64,000 nt of DNA from Streptomyces sp. NBC_00510 (lineage in GTDB: Bacteria > Actinomycetota > Actinomycetes > Streptomycetales > Streptomycetaceae), in assembly GCA_036013505.1 (NCBI GenBank), contig CP107851.1:2728001-2792000 (forward strand). The letters are read 5' to 3'. The notes beneath the pieces are model-generated. The model ran no database searches, had not been told where the DNA came from, and saw only the letters and a list, made by a program, of their open reading frames with translations. Position numbers and translations under genes: made by a program. Shown piece by piece: positions 9,005-18,611 of this stretch (positions are counted from its first letter, which is position 1; each line of letters opens with the position of its first letter).

Positions 9005-10258
9005 GTGACCACCACCGAACGAACGCAACGTCTCCTGCTGCCCGCCGTGTTCATCACCTCCCTGGGCAACAACATCCAGCTCATCGCCGCGGCCCTGCTG
9101 ATGGTGCGCGCCCAGGGCTCGCTGCTCGACGTGGGCTGGCTCTTCATCGCCGTCGCCGTCCCCCAGGCCGTGCTGTCGCCGTTGTTCGGCCGGGTCGCCG
9201 ACCGCTTCGACCGCCGAGCGCTGTGGGCGGGCTGCGACCTGCTCAGCGCCGCCGTGGCCCTGGTGCCCGCGCTGGGTACGGTCCTGGGCTGGCCGCGGGG
9301 GGCGGTCGTCTACGGCAGCAACTTCGCGCTGGCCGTGACGGCCGCGCTCTTCGTGCCGGTGAGCGCGGCGTTGATCAAGGAGCGGGTGCCCGCGGGGCGG
9401 CTGCGGCGGTTCAACGCCCACTACGAGATGGCGTTGCAGAGCGGGATGCTGCTGTCGGCGGCGGTGGGCGGTCTCGCGCTGCAGTTCGCCGGCCCTGCCC
9501 CCCTGTTCGTGTTCAACGCGGCGACCTTCGTGGCCTCCGCGGTCCTCGTCCTGGCGACCGGCCGTGGGGCGGGCAGGCCCGTCACTTCGGGCACCGCCGC
9601 CTCGGCCGCGGTACGGCCGGTCCCGTCGCGGGCGCCGCTCGGCCCGCTGGTCCTGCTGTACGCCCAGGGCAGCGTGGTGGTGACCGTCTTCAACGCCCTG
9701 CTGCCGGTGCTGGTCATCGCCGAGCTGCACCGGGGCGCCGCCGTCGTCGGTGCGGTGGACGCGCTCGGCGGTGCGGGCTTCCTGCTCGCGGCGGCCGCGT
9801 ACCGGCGCACGGGTGCCCGGCTGGGGGACCTGCGGCTCGCGCTCACCGGCTTCGCGCTCTGCGCCGTGCTGTTCGCGCTGCAGCCCCGGTTCGGGGTGAC
9901 GGGGCTGCTGCTGCTCGTGCCGGCCGGGGCCTTCGTCTTCGGGCAGGCGCGCATCGCCTCGCGGACGCTGTTGATGGCCGCGGTCGACGAGGGCCGCGTG
10001 GGGCGGGCCTTCGGGGCGGCGAACGCGTACGGGCTCGCCGCGACCGTGGCCGTGATGCTCGGGACCTCGGCGGTCAGCGCCCGCGCCGGGCTCCTGACCG
10101 GCTTCGCGGCGGTCGCCGGTCTCAGCGCGTTGGCGGCCGCGGGGGCGGCGGTGTGGATCGCGGCGGCCCGTAGAGGGCGGCCAGCGCCCGCGCCGACTCC
10201 GCCAGCATCTCCCGCAGCGGAGCCGGCGCAAGGACTTCGAGGTCCGCGCCGAGCCTGA
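9005..10258 (+). CDS. MFS transporter
   Basis: A 417-residue major-facilitator carrier with about 12 hydrophobic segments. The loop between segments 2 and 3 carries GRVADRFDRRALW, the MFS motif A region. The nearest general pattern is drug/macrolide-type exporters, but the substrate cannot be read from sequence. The start is GTG at 9005; the longer upstream reading would overlap the divergent DinB promoter region. The last approximately 30 residues are low-complexity Ala/Pro (RPAPAPTPPASPAAEP) and overlap the convergent WYL gene by 137 bp. Confidence 0.85.
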   Translation: MTTTERTQRLLLPAVFITSLGNNIQLIAAALLMVRAQGSLLDVGWLFIAVAVPQAVLSPLFGRVADRFDRRALWAGCDLLSAAVALVPALGTVLGWPRGAVVYGSNFALAVTAALFVPVSAALIKERVPAGRLRRFNAHYEMALQSGMLLSAAVGGLALQFAGPAPLFVFNAATFVASAVLVLATGRGAGRPVTSGTAASAAVRPVPSRAPLGPLVLLYAQGSVVVTVFNALLPVLVIAELHRGAAVVGAVDALGGAGFLLAAAAYRRTGARLGDLRLALTGFALCAVLFALQPRFGVTGLLLLVPAGAFVFGQARIASRTLLMAAVDEGRVGRAFGAANAYGLAATVAVMLGTSAVSARAGLLTGFAAVAGLSALAAAGAAVWIAAARRGRPAPAPTPPASPAAEPAQGLRGPRRA

Positions 10259-11132
10259 GGAACTCGCCGTGCGCGTGGGCGACCGACTCGATGGGCACGC
10301 GGGCGCGGACCCAGCCGTCCGGCTCCCGCTCGCCGCCCTCGGCCACCGCCCGGGCCACAGGGCGCGACAGCAGCGCGGGCAGCCGCTCGGCACCGCGCGG
10401 TGACACCCGGATCAGGGCCTCGTCCCGGTGGAGCCGCGCGTGGAACCCGGCGAGGTACTCCCGCCAGTACGCGGCGAGGTCGAAGCCGGGCGGGGTCGCG
10501 AACGTCTCGTCGAGGGCGCGCACCTCGAGCATCTGGTCGACCCGGTAGGTGCGCGGGTCGCTCCCGTCGTGGGCGACCACGTACCAGCGGCCCGCCTTGA
10601 GCACCAGACCGTACGGTTCGAGCCTGCGGTCGGTCTCGGCGGGCTCGCGCCAGCGGCGGTACCGCACCCGTACGACCTGCCGGTTCCACACGGCGTCGGC
10701 CACCACGGGCAGGTGCGGCACCTGCTCCTCGGAGCTGTACCAGCCGGGCGCGTCCAGCAGGAACCGCCCCCGCACCCGCTCCGCCCGCTCCCGCAGCGCC
10801 GGCGGCAGCGCGGCGCTGAACTTCAGCCGGGCCGCCGCCGCGGCCTCCCCGAGCCCCAGCTGCGCGGCCGGATCGGGCAGGGCGGCCAGGAACCACGCCT
10901 GCGTCTCGTCGGCGGTCAGGCCCGTCAGCCGGGTGCGGTAGCCGTCGAGCAGCCGGTAGCCGCCCTCGTGCCCGGCGTCGCCGTACAGCGGGATGCCCGC
11001 CTCGTGCAGCGACTGCACGTCGCGGTAGATCGTCCGTACGGACACCTCCAGCTCCTCCGCCAGCTCCGCGGCGGTCATCCGCCCCCGCGACTGGAGGAGC
11101 AGGAGGAGGGAGACCAGCCGGCTCGCGCGCAT
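10122..11132 (-). CDS. WYL-domain (YafY-type) transcriptional regulator
   Basis: A 336-residue regulator with an N-terminal helix-turn-helix (residues 1-60: LLLLQSRGRMTAAELAEEL then SVRTIYRDVQ) and a WYL domain (about 140-230, ending the RYRRWREPAETDRRLEPYG strand and then LKAGRWYVVA). WYL domains bind small ligands or nucleic acid. A -10-like GATACT on the minus strand (11144-11139) lies six bases before the ATG, so the mRNA may be leaderless. The C-terminus (PPRSTPPPPRPPTR) is low complexity and lies within the overlap with the MFS gene. The MFS gene next door may be its target; that is a guess. Confidence 0.88.
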   Translation of the reverse strand: MRASRLVSLLLLLQSRGRMTAAELAEELEVSVRTIYRDVQSLHEAGIPLYGDAGHEGGYRLLDGYRTRLTGLTADETQAWFLAALPDPAAQLGLGEAAAAARLKFSAALPPALRERAERVRGRFLLDAPGWYSSEEQVPHLPVVADAVWNRQVVRVRYRRWREPAETDRRLEPYGLVLKAGRWYVVAHDGSDPRTYRVDQMLEVRALDETFATPPGFDLAAYWREYLAGFHARLHRDEALIRVSPRGAERLPALLSRPVARAVAEGGEREPDGWVRARVPIESVAHAHGEFLRLGADLEVLAPAPLREMLAESARALAALYGPPRSTPPPPRPPTR

Positions 11133-11277
11133 GCCGGCAGTATCGCCGCCGCCACCGACAGTGGCCGCAGGGCACCATCACGTCGGCCGCGGGGACGGCC
11201 TCGGCCGATTTGATGGTGTCCTGCGGAGCGCGCACCCTGGGGAGGTAGGGACTGCGACGGGTGTGTGATCGCCGACG

Positions 11278-13662
11278 ATGAACACGAGTGACCCCGGGGA
11301 CCCGGCCGCCACGGCCGTGGTCACCGTCAGCGCGCGGGGGGTGGTCACGGGATGGAGCGCGGGGGCACGACGGCTGCTCGGACACGCGGCGGCGCACGCG
11401 GTGGGACGGCCCGTCGCCGAGGTGTTCGGTGCGCAGGCGCAGGCGATCGCGCTCGACCGGGAGTGGCGCGGCCGGGTGCGGGCGCACCGGCGGGACGGGC
11501 GGGAACTCGACCTCGACGTACGGGTCTCCCCCGCGCTGGACGCCGACGACCGGGCCGGCGGCTGCGTCGTGACCGCCTCCTGCGCCGACCCCGACACCGC
11601 GCTCCTGCTGTGGGCCTTCCAGCAGTCGTCCGTCGCCATGGCCACGTACGACACCGGGCTGCGCTACCACCGGGTCAACGACGCCGCGGCGGACATGATC
11701 GGTGTCCCGGCGGCGGACCTGACCGGCCGGCCCTTCTCCGGGGCGCTCCTGGACGACGCGGGTCGCCGCGGGTTCAACGACCACCTGCGGCAGGTCGCGG
11801 AGACCGGCCGGCCGGCGCACTACGAGAGCCCGGCCGCCGCCGGGGCCACGGTCGGCGACCGGGCGTGGAGCACCGAGATGTGGCCGGTGCGGGACCCGCA
11901 GGGCCGGATCCGGGGCGTGGCGAGCGCGGCGTTCGACAGCACCGAGCAGTTCCGGGGGCGCCGGCGGCTGGCCCTGCTGAACGAGGCCGGCGCGCGGCTC
12001 GGCACCACCCTGGACGTGGTGCACACCGCCGACGAGCTGGCGGAGCTGGCCGTGCCGCGCTTCGCCGACTTCGCCAGCGTGGACCTGCTGGACTCGGTGC
12101 TGCACGGCGAGGAGCCCCCGCCGGGACCGCCCGGCCTCGGCGTGGAGCTGCGCCGGGTCGCCCACCGCACCGCGTCGGGCCGCGCCCCGGACGCGGCCGT
12201 CGACCTCGGCGAGCTCGACGTCTACCCGGAGTTCTCCCCGCCGTCCCGGGCCCTGGCGACCGGCCGGCCCGTCCTCAGCCGGCTGGGGCACCCGGACTTC
12301 ACGCTGTGGCTGGCGCAGAACAGCCTGCGGGACGCCAAGGTCCAGGAGTACGGCATCCATTCGGTGCTGGCGGTGCCGTTGCGGGCGCGCGGCATCACCC
12401 TCGGGGTGGCGGTGTTCATCCGCTGGGCGCGTCCGGAGTTGTTCACCGAGGACGACCTGGCGCTGACCGAGGAGCTCGCGGGGCGGGCCGCGGTATGCGT
12501 CGACAACGCCCGCCGCTTCACGCGGGAGCACTCCACGGCACTGACCCTCCAGCGCAGTCTGCTGCCGCTGCGGCTGCGCGAGCAGGCCGCGGTGGAGGTC
12601 GCCTCGCGCTACCTGCCGGCCGGGGCCCGGGCGGGGGTCGGCGGCGACTGGTTCGACGTCATCCCGCTGTCCGGCACGCGGGTGGGCCTGGTCGTCGGCG
12701 ACGTCGTGGGCCACGGCATCCACGCCTCGGCGACGATGGGCCGGCTGCGGACGGCGGTGCGCACCCTCGCGGACGTGGACCTGGCGCCGGACGAGCTGCT
12801 GACCCACCTCGATGACCTCGTCTCGCACCTGGATCCCGAGGACGGCCACGGCCGGGAGGTGTCGCCCGCCGAGACCAGCGGCGAGCTGGGCGCGACCTGC
12901 CTGGTCGCCGTGTACGACCCGATCGCGCGCCGCTGTTCCCTCGCCAGCGCCGGGCACCCGCCGCCCGCCGTGCGCTTCCCCGACGGCAGAGTCGAGATGG
13001 TCCCGATGTCCGCGGGCCCGCCGCTGGGCGTCGGGGGGCTGCCGTTCGAGGCGGTCGAGCTGGAGCTGCCGGCGGGCAGCATGCTCGCGCTCTACACCGA
13101 CGGCCTGGTCAAGAGCCGGGACTTCGACCTGGACGCCGGCCTGGCGCGGCTGCGCGCCGCGCTGGCCGCCCCGGCCCCGACGATGGAGGCGGCCTGCGAC
13201 ACCGTCCTGAAGACCCTCCCGTCGGACCGTCCGGTCGACGACGTCGCGCTGCTGCTCGTCCGTACCCGGGCGCTCGACGACGGCCAGGTCGCGGTGTGGG
13301 ACCTGCCCGGTGACCCCGCGCACGTCGCGGACGCCCGGCAGGCGGTGGCGGAGCGGCTGGTCGCCTGGGGCCTGGAGGACGCGGTGTTCGTCACCGAGCT
13401 GGTGGTGAGCGAGCTGGTCACCAACGCCATCCGGTACGGCGCTCCGCCGATCCAGCTGCGGCTCATCCGCGACCGCACCCTGATCTGCGAGGTGTCCGAC
13501 GGCAGCAGCACCGCCCCGCATCTGCGGCGTGCCCTGTCCGACGACGAGGGCGGCCGCGGCCTGCTGCTGGTGGCGCAGTTGAGCCAGGCCTGGGGTAGCC
13601 GGCAGACCTCCGCCGGCAAGACCATCTGGGCCGAACAGGCGTTTCCCCCGGCCGGGCGATGA
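11278..13662 (+). CDS. PAS-GAF-SpoIIE phosphatase with HATPase domain
   Basis: This 794-residue cytoplasmic signalling protein has, in order, a short PAS-like region (about 15-105), a second PAS (about 115-225), a GAF domain (about 235-420), a PPM/SpoIIE phosphatase domain (about 425-655; GGDWFD and VVGDVVGHG metal-site aspartates, ALYTDGL, DDVALLL) and a C-terminal anti-sigma-type HATPase domain (about 665-790; ELVVSELVTNAIRYG N-box, GGRGLLLV). Such proteins both dephosphorylate anti-sigma antagonists and phosphorylate them like RsbW, in partner-switching networks for stress sigma factors. No antagonist or sigma gene is adjacent. All key metal residues appear present. ATG start at 11278. Confidence 0.9.
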   Translation: MNTSDPGDPAATAVVTVSARGVVTGWSAGARRLLGHAAAHAVGRPVAEVFGAQAQAIALDREWRGRVRAHRRDGRELDLDVRVSPALDADDRAGGCVVTASCADPDTALLLWAFQQSSVAMATYDTGLRYHRVNDAAADMIGVPAADLTGRPFSGALLDDAGRRGFNDHLRQVAETGRPAHYESPAAAGATVGDRAWSTEMWPVRDPQGRIRGVASAAFDSTEQFRGRRRLALLNEAGARLGTTLDVVHTADELAELAVPRFADFASVDLLDSVLHGEEPPPGPPGLGVELRRVAHRTASGRAPDAAVDLGELDVYPEFSPPSRALATGRPVLSRLGHPDFTLWLAQNSLRDAKVQEYGIHSVLAVPLRARGITLGVAVFIRWARPELFTEDDLALTEELAGRAAVCVDNARRFTREHSTALTLQRSLLPLRLREQAAVEVASRYLPAGARAGVGGDWFDVIPLSGTRVGLVVGDVVGHGIHASATMGRLRTAVRTLADVDLAPDELLTHLDDLVSHLDPEDGHGREVSPAETSGELGATCLVAVYDPIARRCSLASAGHPPPAVRFPDGRVEMVPMSAGPPLGVGGLPFEAVELELPAGSMLALYTDGLVKSRDFDLDAGLARLRAALAAPAPTMEAACDTVLKTLPSDRPVDDVALLLVRTRALDDGQVAVWDLPGDPAHVADARQAVAERLVAWGLEDAVFVTELVVSELVTNAIRYGAPPIQLRLIRDRTLICEVSDGSSTAPHLRRALSDDEGGRGLLLVAQLSQAWGSRQTSAGKTIWAEQAFPPAGR

Positions 13663-13699
13663 GCGGCGGCACGTCCGGGTTCCCCGCGTCGCGCCGACC

Positions 13700-13714
13700 C
13701 TGACGAGCTGTCAG
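13700..13714. promoter_or_regulatory. Perfect palindrome before the antiporter gene
   Basis: CTGAC-GAGCT-GTCAG forms a perfect 5-bp-arm inverted repeat ending 10 bp before the antiporter ATG. A looser relative (CTGAC, 7-bp spacer, GTCAG) occurs at 8964-8980 upstream of the MFS gene. It may be an operator or a small hairpin covering the ribosome binding site. Confidence 0.4.
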
Positions 13715-13724
13715 TCTCGGAGGC

Positions 13725-14828
13725 ATGACCGCTCGCTTCCCCGTGTCCGCCCTGCACTGGACGGTCCTCGTCCCGGTGCTCTCGGTGGTCCTGCTGGCCC
13801 TGACGTGGGGACGGGCGCTGCCGGTGGCCGTGGTCGTGGTCGTCGCGGTCTTCCTGGCCGTCGCGGTGCTCGCCGCCGTCCACCACGCGGAGGTGGTGGC
13901 GCACCGGGTGGGCGAACCGTACGGCGCGCTCGTGCTGGCGGTGGCGGTGACCGTCATCGAGGTGGCCCTGATCCTCACCCTGACGGCGGACGGCGGCCCG
14001 AAGAGCGCGGGCCTGGCCCGCGACACCGTCTTCGCCGCGGTCATGATCACGTGCAACGGCATCATGGGGCTCTGCCTGCTGGTGGGGGCGCTGCGCCGGC
14101 GGGTGGCGGTCTTCAATCCGGAGGGCACGGGCGCCTCCCTGGCGACGGTGGCGACGCTCGCCACCCTCAGCCTCGTGCTGCCGACGTTCACCACCAGCAC
14201 CCCGGGCCCGCGCTTCTCCACCGCCCAGCTCACCTTCGCCGCGATGGCGTCGCTGGTGCTGTACGGCCTGTTCGTCGCGACGCAGACGGTGCGGCACCGC
14301 GCGTACTTCCTGCCGGTGAAGCCGGGCGGCGAGGTGATCGACGTCTCGGAGGACGACTCCGTCCCGCCCACCGTCCGCGCCGCGATGTTCAGCCTGGCGC
14401 TGCTGGTGGTGGCGCTGATCGCGGTCGTGGGACTGGCCAAGGTGGAGTCGCCGACGATCGAGCGGGGCGTGCAGTACGCCGGCCTGCCGTCCTCCTTCGT
14501 CGGCGTCGTCATCGCCCTGCTGGTGCTGCTGCCCGAGACCATCGCCGCGGTGCGCGCGGCCGCCCGCGACCGTGTGCAGACCAGCCTCAACCTGGCGCTC
14601 GGCTCGGCGATGGCGAGCATCGGGCTGACCATCCCGGCGGTCGCGGTGGCCTCGGTGTGGATGTCCGGCCCGCTGCTGCTGGGGCTCGGCGCCACGCACA
14701 TGGTGCTGCTGGCGATCACCGTCGCCGTGGGCACCCTGACGGTGATACCGGGACGCGCCACGCCGCTGCAGGGCGCGGTGCACCTGGCCCTGCTGGCGGC
14801 GTACATGGTGCTCGCGATCAGCCCGTGA
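13725..14828 (+). CDS. chaA: Calcium/proton antiporter (ChaA/CaCA family)
   Basis: A 367-residue membrane protein with about 11 hydrophobic segments in two homologous halves, as in cation/Ca2+ exchangers. The two alpha-repeat signatures are visible: GALVLAVAVTVIEVALILTL with the ion-coordinating glutamate near residue 83, and GVVIALLVLLPETIAAVRAA with the second glutamate near 270. It would exchange Ca2+ (or Na+/K+) for protons across the cytoplasmic membrane. The ATG is preceded by GGAGGC. It follows the SpoIIE-type gene by 62 bp in the same direction, so both could respond to osmotic or envelope stress; that link is an inference. Confidence 0.88.
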   Translation: MTARFPVSALHWTVLVPVLSVVLLALTWGRALPVAVVVVVAVFLAVAVLAAVHHAEVVAHRVGEPYGALVLAVAVTVIEVALILTLTADGGPKSAGLARDTVFAAVMITCNGIMGLCLLVGALRRRVAVFNPEGTGASLATVATLATLSLVLPTFTTSTPGPRFSTAQLTFAAMASLVLYGLFVATQTVRHRAYFLPVKPGGEVIDVSEDDSVPPTVRAAMFSLALLVVALIAVVGLAKVESPTIERGVQYAGLPSSFVGVVIALLVLLPETIAAVRAAARDRVQTSLNLALGSAMASIGLTIPAVAVASVWMSGPLLLGLGATHMVLLAITVAVGTLTVIPGRATPLQGAVHLALLAAYMVLAISP

Positions 14829-14839
14829 GCCGGTGGGGC

Positions 14840-15271
14840 CTACCGGCAGCCGGCGACGACGCGGCCGGCCAGGACGGCCTCGACGAAGGGCTCGGGCGGG
14901 GCGTAGCGGTGGGCCAGGACGTAGTGGACGACCAGGTCGGGCGCGATCAGCCAGGTGCCGGCGCCGCCCTCCACCCGTACCTCGCCGTGGCCCACGAGGA
15001 TCCGCTCGCCGCCGCGGGACACGCTCACCGGGTTGAAGCGACCGCCCCCGATCAGCCTGCGGCGGCACAGGGTGCAGCCGTACCAGCCGTGGGTGATGGC
15101 GCACAGGTGGTCGCGGCACAGGGCGAAGAGGCGGTCGGCGAACTCCTCGGAGGGCTCCGCCCGCGGGTAGGGGCGGGCGGGGTCCAGCCAGCCGACGGCA
15201 CGGGCGGAGACGTCCGGCGGAATCGTTTCTGTGAAGTAGGCGTACGGGCTCAGGTCCTCGTAGTACGGCAT
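14840..15271 (-). CDS. Conserved hypothetical protein
   Basis: A 143-residue protein I cannot assign to a named family with confidence. It starts MPYYEDLSPYAYF, contains a CxxC pair in HGWYGCTLCRRRL, and ends with a strand-rich part (ERILVGHGEVRVEGGAGTWL, then APDLVVHYVLAHRYAPPEPF). The CxxC plus nearby histidine could bind a metal, but this is speculation. Streptomyces genomes carry many proteins with this opening. ATG at 15271 is preferred over the reading to 15331, because the extra 20 residues look like translated leader. Confidence 0.7.
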   Translation of the reverse strand: MPYYEDLSPYAYFTETIPPDVSARAVGWLDPARPYPRAEPSEEFADRLFALCRDHLCAITHGWYGCTLCRRRLIGGGRFNPVSVSRGGERILVGHGEVRVEGGAGTWLIAPDLVVHYVLAHRYAPPEPFVEAVLAGRVVAGCR

Positions 15272-15457
15272 CGCAGCCTCTCCCACCCGCGGGCCCCCGC
15301 CCGCGCGCACCGTCCGATCGATCGCGGGCAAGCGTCCAGCAGCGGCGCCCGTAGGTCAATCACCCGTACGTGGCGGGCCTCCGCCGGTGCGCCCTCGGCG
15401 GCCGTGCGCTCCACCCGAAGGAGACCCGCGCCGGACACCAGTCCCGTGCGCGGCGCG

Positions 15458-17674
15458 TCAGCCGACGACCGGTTGCTCGTCCTTGCCGTCCTCGACCGGG
15501 GGCGCCTGCGCCAGGGGCTTGCGGCCGAGCCAGCCGCCCAGCAGCTCGTGCACGGCCCCGGCGCCCACCAGGCGTTCCAGCGGATCGGGACCGTCCAGGT
15601 CGAACGGGTGCAGCAGGAAGGCGCGACTCTGGTCGCCGCCCAGGCCGCCGTGCGAGCCCACCTGCTCCTCGAAGGCGTGCACGGTCCGGGTGACCGGGTC
15701 GTACGCCGAGTTGACCATGATGTCGGCGGCGTGCGGGAAGCGGGCGGTGCGCAGCACCGCGGCCGCCGCGCCCGGCCCGAACGGCGCCAGCGGATCGCGG
15801 CCGGTGACCCGGCCCGTCTCCAGCTCGTGCTCGCCGCCGTCCCCGCCCAGCACCAGCGGCCCGCGCTCCCGGTCCAGGACCAGCACGAAGCCGACCCCCG
15901 GGTGCTCGGCCAGCGTCGGCAGCAGGGCCGGGTGGCGGGCCTCGACGCCCTGCCGGTCCACCCGCCCCGGGAGGTCGGGGAAGGAGATCAGCGCCAGGTT
16001 CCCCGAGGCCAGCACCACCGGGTCCGAGGACGGCCCGGCCGTCTCCTGCTCCTCGCCCGCGCGGCCCCCGTGCTCCGGGCGGTGCAGCGCCGCACGGGCG
16101 GCCGCGCGCGCCTCGGCGCCGCTGGCCGTGCCCCGCACGCGGCGGCGCACCGGCAGCCCGCACCCCGCCCGGACCAGGTCCCTCAGGGTCAGCCCGTACG
16201 CGGACTCGAAGGTCTCGCCCTCGCTCTGGCCGTGGTCGGACAGCAGCACGATCCGGTAGGGGCGCGGCGCGTACCGGGAGGCGTCGGCGATCAGGCGGAT
16301 GGCGCGGTCCAGACGCCGCAGCACCCGCATCGCGTCCCGGCTGCGCGGCCCCGAGTGGTGCGCGACCTCGTCGTACGCGACGAGGTCGGCGTAGACGGCG
16401 CCGCGCCCGGCGAGCATGTCGCCGACGACGGCCGCCACCGCCACGTCGCGCTCGACGACGGTGGCGAAGGCCCGCAGGAAGGGGTAGAGGCCGCCGCGCC
16501 GCACCCGGGGACGCTCGTGACGCACCAGCGCCGAGGTGGACTCGGTGATCTCGCGGACGACCTCCGCGAAGAAGGACGCGGCGGTGCGCACAGCGTTGGC
16601 CGGGTCGGAGAAGTACGCGAAGTAGCCGGTCCGGGAACGGGTGGCGCCGACCCGGGCGAGGACGGCCGCGGGATCGCCGCCCTCCGGGGCGCCGACCGCC
16701 CGGGACCGCAGCCGTGCCATCGCGAGCCGGTCGGCGGAGAAGCGCCGGCGGCGGGTCGACACCGACATCACCAGCGCCAGCTGCTCGGCGCCGCCGCTGA
16801 ACAGGTTGCCCCGGCTGGCGCCGTCCGGCGCCAGCAGCCCCGCCCGCCCGGTACGGGCGACCGCGCGGCGCTCCAGCTCGGCCGCGCAGGAGGGCCGGTT
16901 GCAGACCATGACCTGCCCGGTCTCCTTCTCGTACCAGCGGAAGGCCGGCACGTCCTCGTTGCTGCCGTGCAGGATGGCCAGCTGGCTTGCGCCGGTCTGG
17001 CTGCTCCAGTCGGTGGTCCACGGCACCAGGCGGTGGCTGCCGTCGAGCCAGTCGGCGACGGTCTCCATCGCCGGGGGGCGCAGCCGCCCCTTGCGCGTCA
17101 CCGGGCGCACGGCCTCGCGCAGCACGTCGTGCCCGACGCCGTCCAGCTGGACGAAGACGAAGCCCGGCTCCCGCGTGCCGTCGGCGCCGGCGGTGTCGTG
17201 GCCCGCGCCACCGCGACGCCGGCCGGCCAGACGCGCCAGGCGCCGGCCGTACGCCGCGTCGTCGCGCATGGCGAGCGTCGTGCTCGTCGCGGACGACGCC
17301 GCCGACATCACGGCGGCGATCACCACGGCCGTGGCCGGGGCGATGTCGCCCTGCCAGTCGGGGGTGAAGCGGAAGGCGAGCAGCAGCAGCGAGCCGTTGA
17401 GGAAGAACACCAGCAGGCCCAGCACCAGCGCGGGCACCAGCAGCACGGCCCGGACCAGCACCGGCCAGACCAGCGCGCTCAGCAGACCGAAGGCACCGGC
17501 GGCCGCGGCCGCCGTCACCGCGATGCGGGTGGGGCTGTCGCCGCCGGGGGACTGGATGCGGAAGTCGGGCAGGATCCCGGCGAGCACGGCCATCGTCGCC
17601 GTCACCACCGCCCACACGACCAGCACGCGGACGATCGCGCCCCCGGCGGCCCGCCACCGACGCAGCACGCCCAC
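15458..17674 (-). CDS. Membrane-anchored alkaline-phosphatase-superfamily protein
   Basis: This 738-residue protein has an N-terminal membrane module of four hydrophobic helices (about 12-145), similar to the region annotated as phage-holin-like in actinobacteria. A type I phosphodiesterase/nucleotide-pyrophosphatase-like domain follows (about 170-730). Metal-site features are FVQLDGVGHDVL near 172, an attack-residue region QTGASQLAIL near 240, DLVAYDEVAHHSG near 430 and LLSDHGQSEGETF near 490. The active site probably faces outside the cell. The substrate is unknown; a phospholipid or polymer phosphate is possible. The start is GTG at 17674, with GTG at 17668 as the alternative. Confidence 0.82.
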   Translation of the reverse strand: MGVLRRWRAAGGAIVRVLVVWAVVTATMAVLAGILPDFRIQSPGGDSPTRIAVTAAAAAGAFGLLSALVWPVLVRAVLLVPALVLGLLVFFLNGSLLLLAFRFTPDWQGDIAPATAVVIAAVMSAASSATSTTLAMRDDAAYGRRLARLAGRRRGGAGHDTAGADGTREPGFVFVQLDGVGHDVLREAVRPVTRKGRLRPPAMETVADWLDGSHRLVPWTTDWSSQTGASQLAILHGSNEDVPAFRWYEKETGQVMVCNRPSCAAELERRAVARTGRAGLLAPDGASRGNLFSGGAEQLALVMSVSTRRRRFSADRLAMARLRSRAVGAPEGGDPAAVLARVGATRSRTGYFAYFSDPANAVRTAASFFAEVVREITESTSALVRHERPRVRRGGLYPFLRAFATVVERDVAVAAVVGDMLAGRGAVYADLVAYDEVAHHSGPRSRDAMRVLRRLDRAIRLIADASRYAPRPYRIVLLSDHGQSEGETFESAYGLTLRDLVRAGCGLPVRRRVRGTASGAEARAAARAALHRPEHGGRAGEEQETAGPSSDPVVLASGNLALISFPDLPGRVDRQGVEARHPALLPTLAEHPGVGFVLVLDRERGPLVLGGDGGEHELETGRVTGRDPLAPFGPGAAAAVLRTARFPHAADIMVNSAYDPVTRTVHAFEEQVGSHGGLGGDQSRAFLLHPFDLDGPDPLERLVGAGAVHELLGGWLGRKPLAQAPPVEDGKDEQPVVG

Positions 17675-17828
17675 CCTCTCCTCGTCTCCTCACGTCTGCG
17701 CACGTCCCCGCGCGTCCCCGAACACGAATACCCCCAGACTGTCACAGTCCCCCCTGGGCCCCGCGGCGCACCGGGGCACACGGCGGGCGCGCCGGAGCAT
17801 AGGCTCGGGGCGAGACGAGGAGGCGCGA

Positions 17829-18611
17829 GTGGCGGTCGAGATCACCTGGTGGGGACACGCGACGGTGACCGTGCGGGACTCGGGGGTGCGCGTGCTCACC
17901 GATCCGCTGTTCGCCCCGCGCCTGGCCCACCTGCGCAGGCGGCGCGGCGCGGTCCCGCCGCCGGGCGCGGCCCTGGCGGACGTCGCCGTCATCTCCCACC
18001 TGCACGCCGACCACCTGCACACCGGCTCGCTGGCCCGGCTCTCCCGGGGTACCCGGGTACTGGTGCCGCGCGGCGCCCCCGCCGCGGTGCCCCGGCTGCG
18101 ACGGCTCGCCGCGGACCGGCGACTGGAGCTGACCGAGGTGGCCCCCGGTGACGAGGTGAAGGTGGACGCGCTGACGGTACGCGTGGTGAGCGCCGCGCAC
18201 GACGGACGGCGCCTGCCGTACGGGCCGCGCCGCTCCCCCGCGCTGGGCTACGTGCTGGTGGGCGAGGAACGGACCTACTTCGCCGGGGACACCGGGCTGT
18301 TCGACGGGATGGCGGACGAGGTCGGCCCCTGCGACGCCGCCCTGCTGCCCGTCGGCGGCTGGGGACCTTTCCTCGGCACCGGCCACCTCGACGCCGGGCG
18401 CGCCGCCCGGGCCCTGGCGCGGCTCGCCCCGCGCGCCGCCGTCCCCATCCACTACGGGACGTACTGGCCGATCGGCATGGACGCCGTCCGCCCGCACGAA
18501 TTCCACTCCCCCGGCGAGGAGTTCGTCCGGCTCGCCGGGCAGCTGGCACCGGCGGTGGCGGTGCACCGGCTGGAGCACGGCGAGAGCATGCTGCTGGAGG
18601 CCGCCAGGTGA
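17829..18611 (+). CDS. MBL-fold metallo-hydrolase
   Basis: A 260-residue metallo-beta-lactamase-fold protein of the UlaG/lactonase-like group. The zinc motif HxHxDH is seen as SHLHADHLH near residues 57-65, a later aspartate in YFAGDTGLFDG near 155, and a C-terminal histidine in VPIHYGTYWPIG near 213. These form a two-metal hydrolytic centre; the substrate is unknown (related enzymes cleave phosphodiesters or lactones). The GTG start at 17829 follows GAGGAGGCG. Its TGA overlaps the DedA start as GTGA, so the two are coupled and may act together at the membrane. Confidence 0.87.
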   Translation: MAVEITWWGHATVTVRDSGVRVLTDPLFAPRLAHLRRRRGAVPPPGAALADVAVISHLHADHLHTGSLARLSRGTRVLVPRGAPAAVPRLRRLAADRRLELTEVAPGDEVKVDALTVRVVSAAHDGRRLPYGPRRSPALGYVLVGEERTYFAGDTGLFDGMADEVGPCDAALLPVGGWGPFLGTGHLDAGRAARALARLAPRAAVPIHYGTYWPIGMDAVRPHEFHSPGEEFVRLAGQLAPAVAVHRLEHGESMLLEAAR

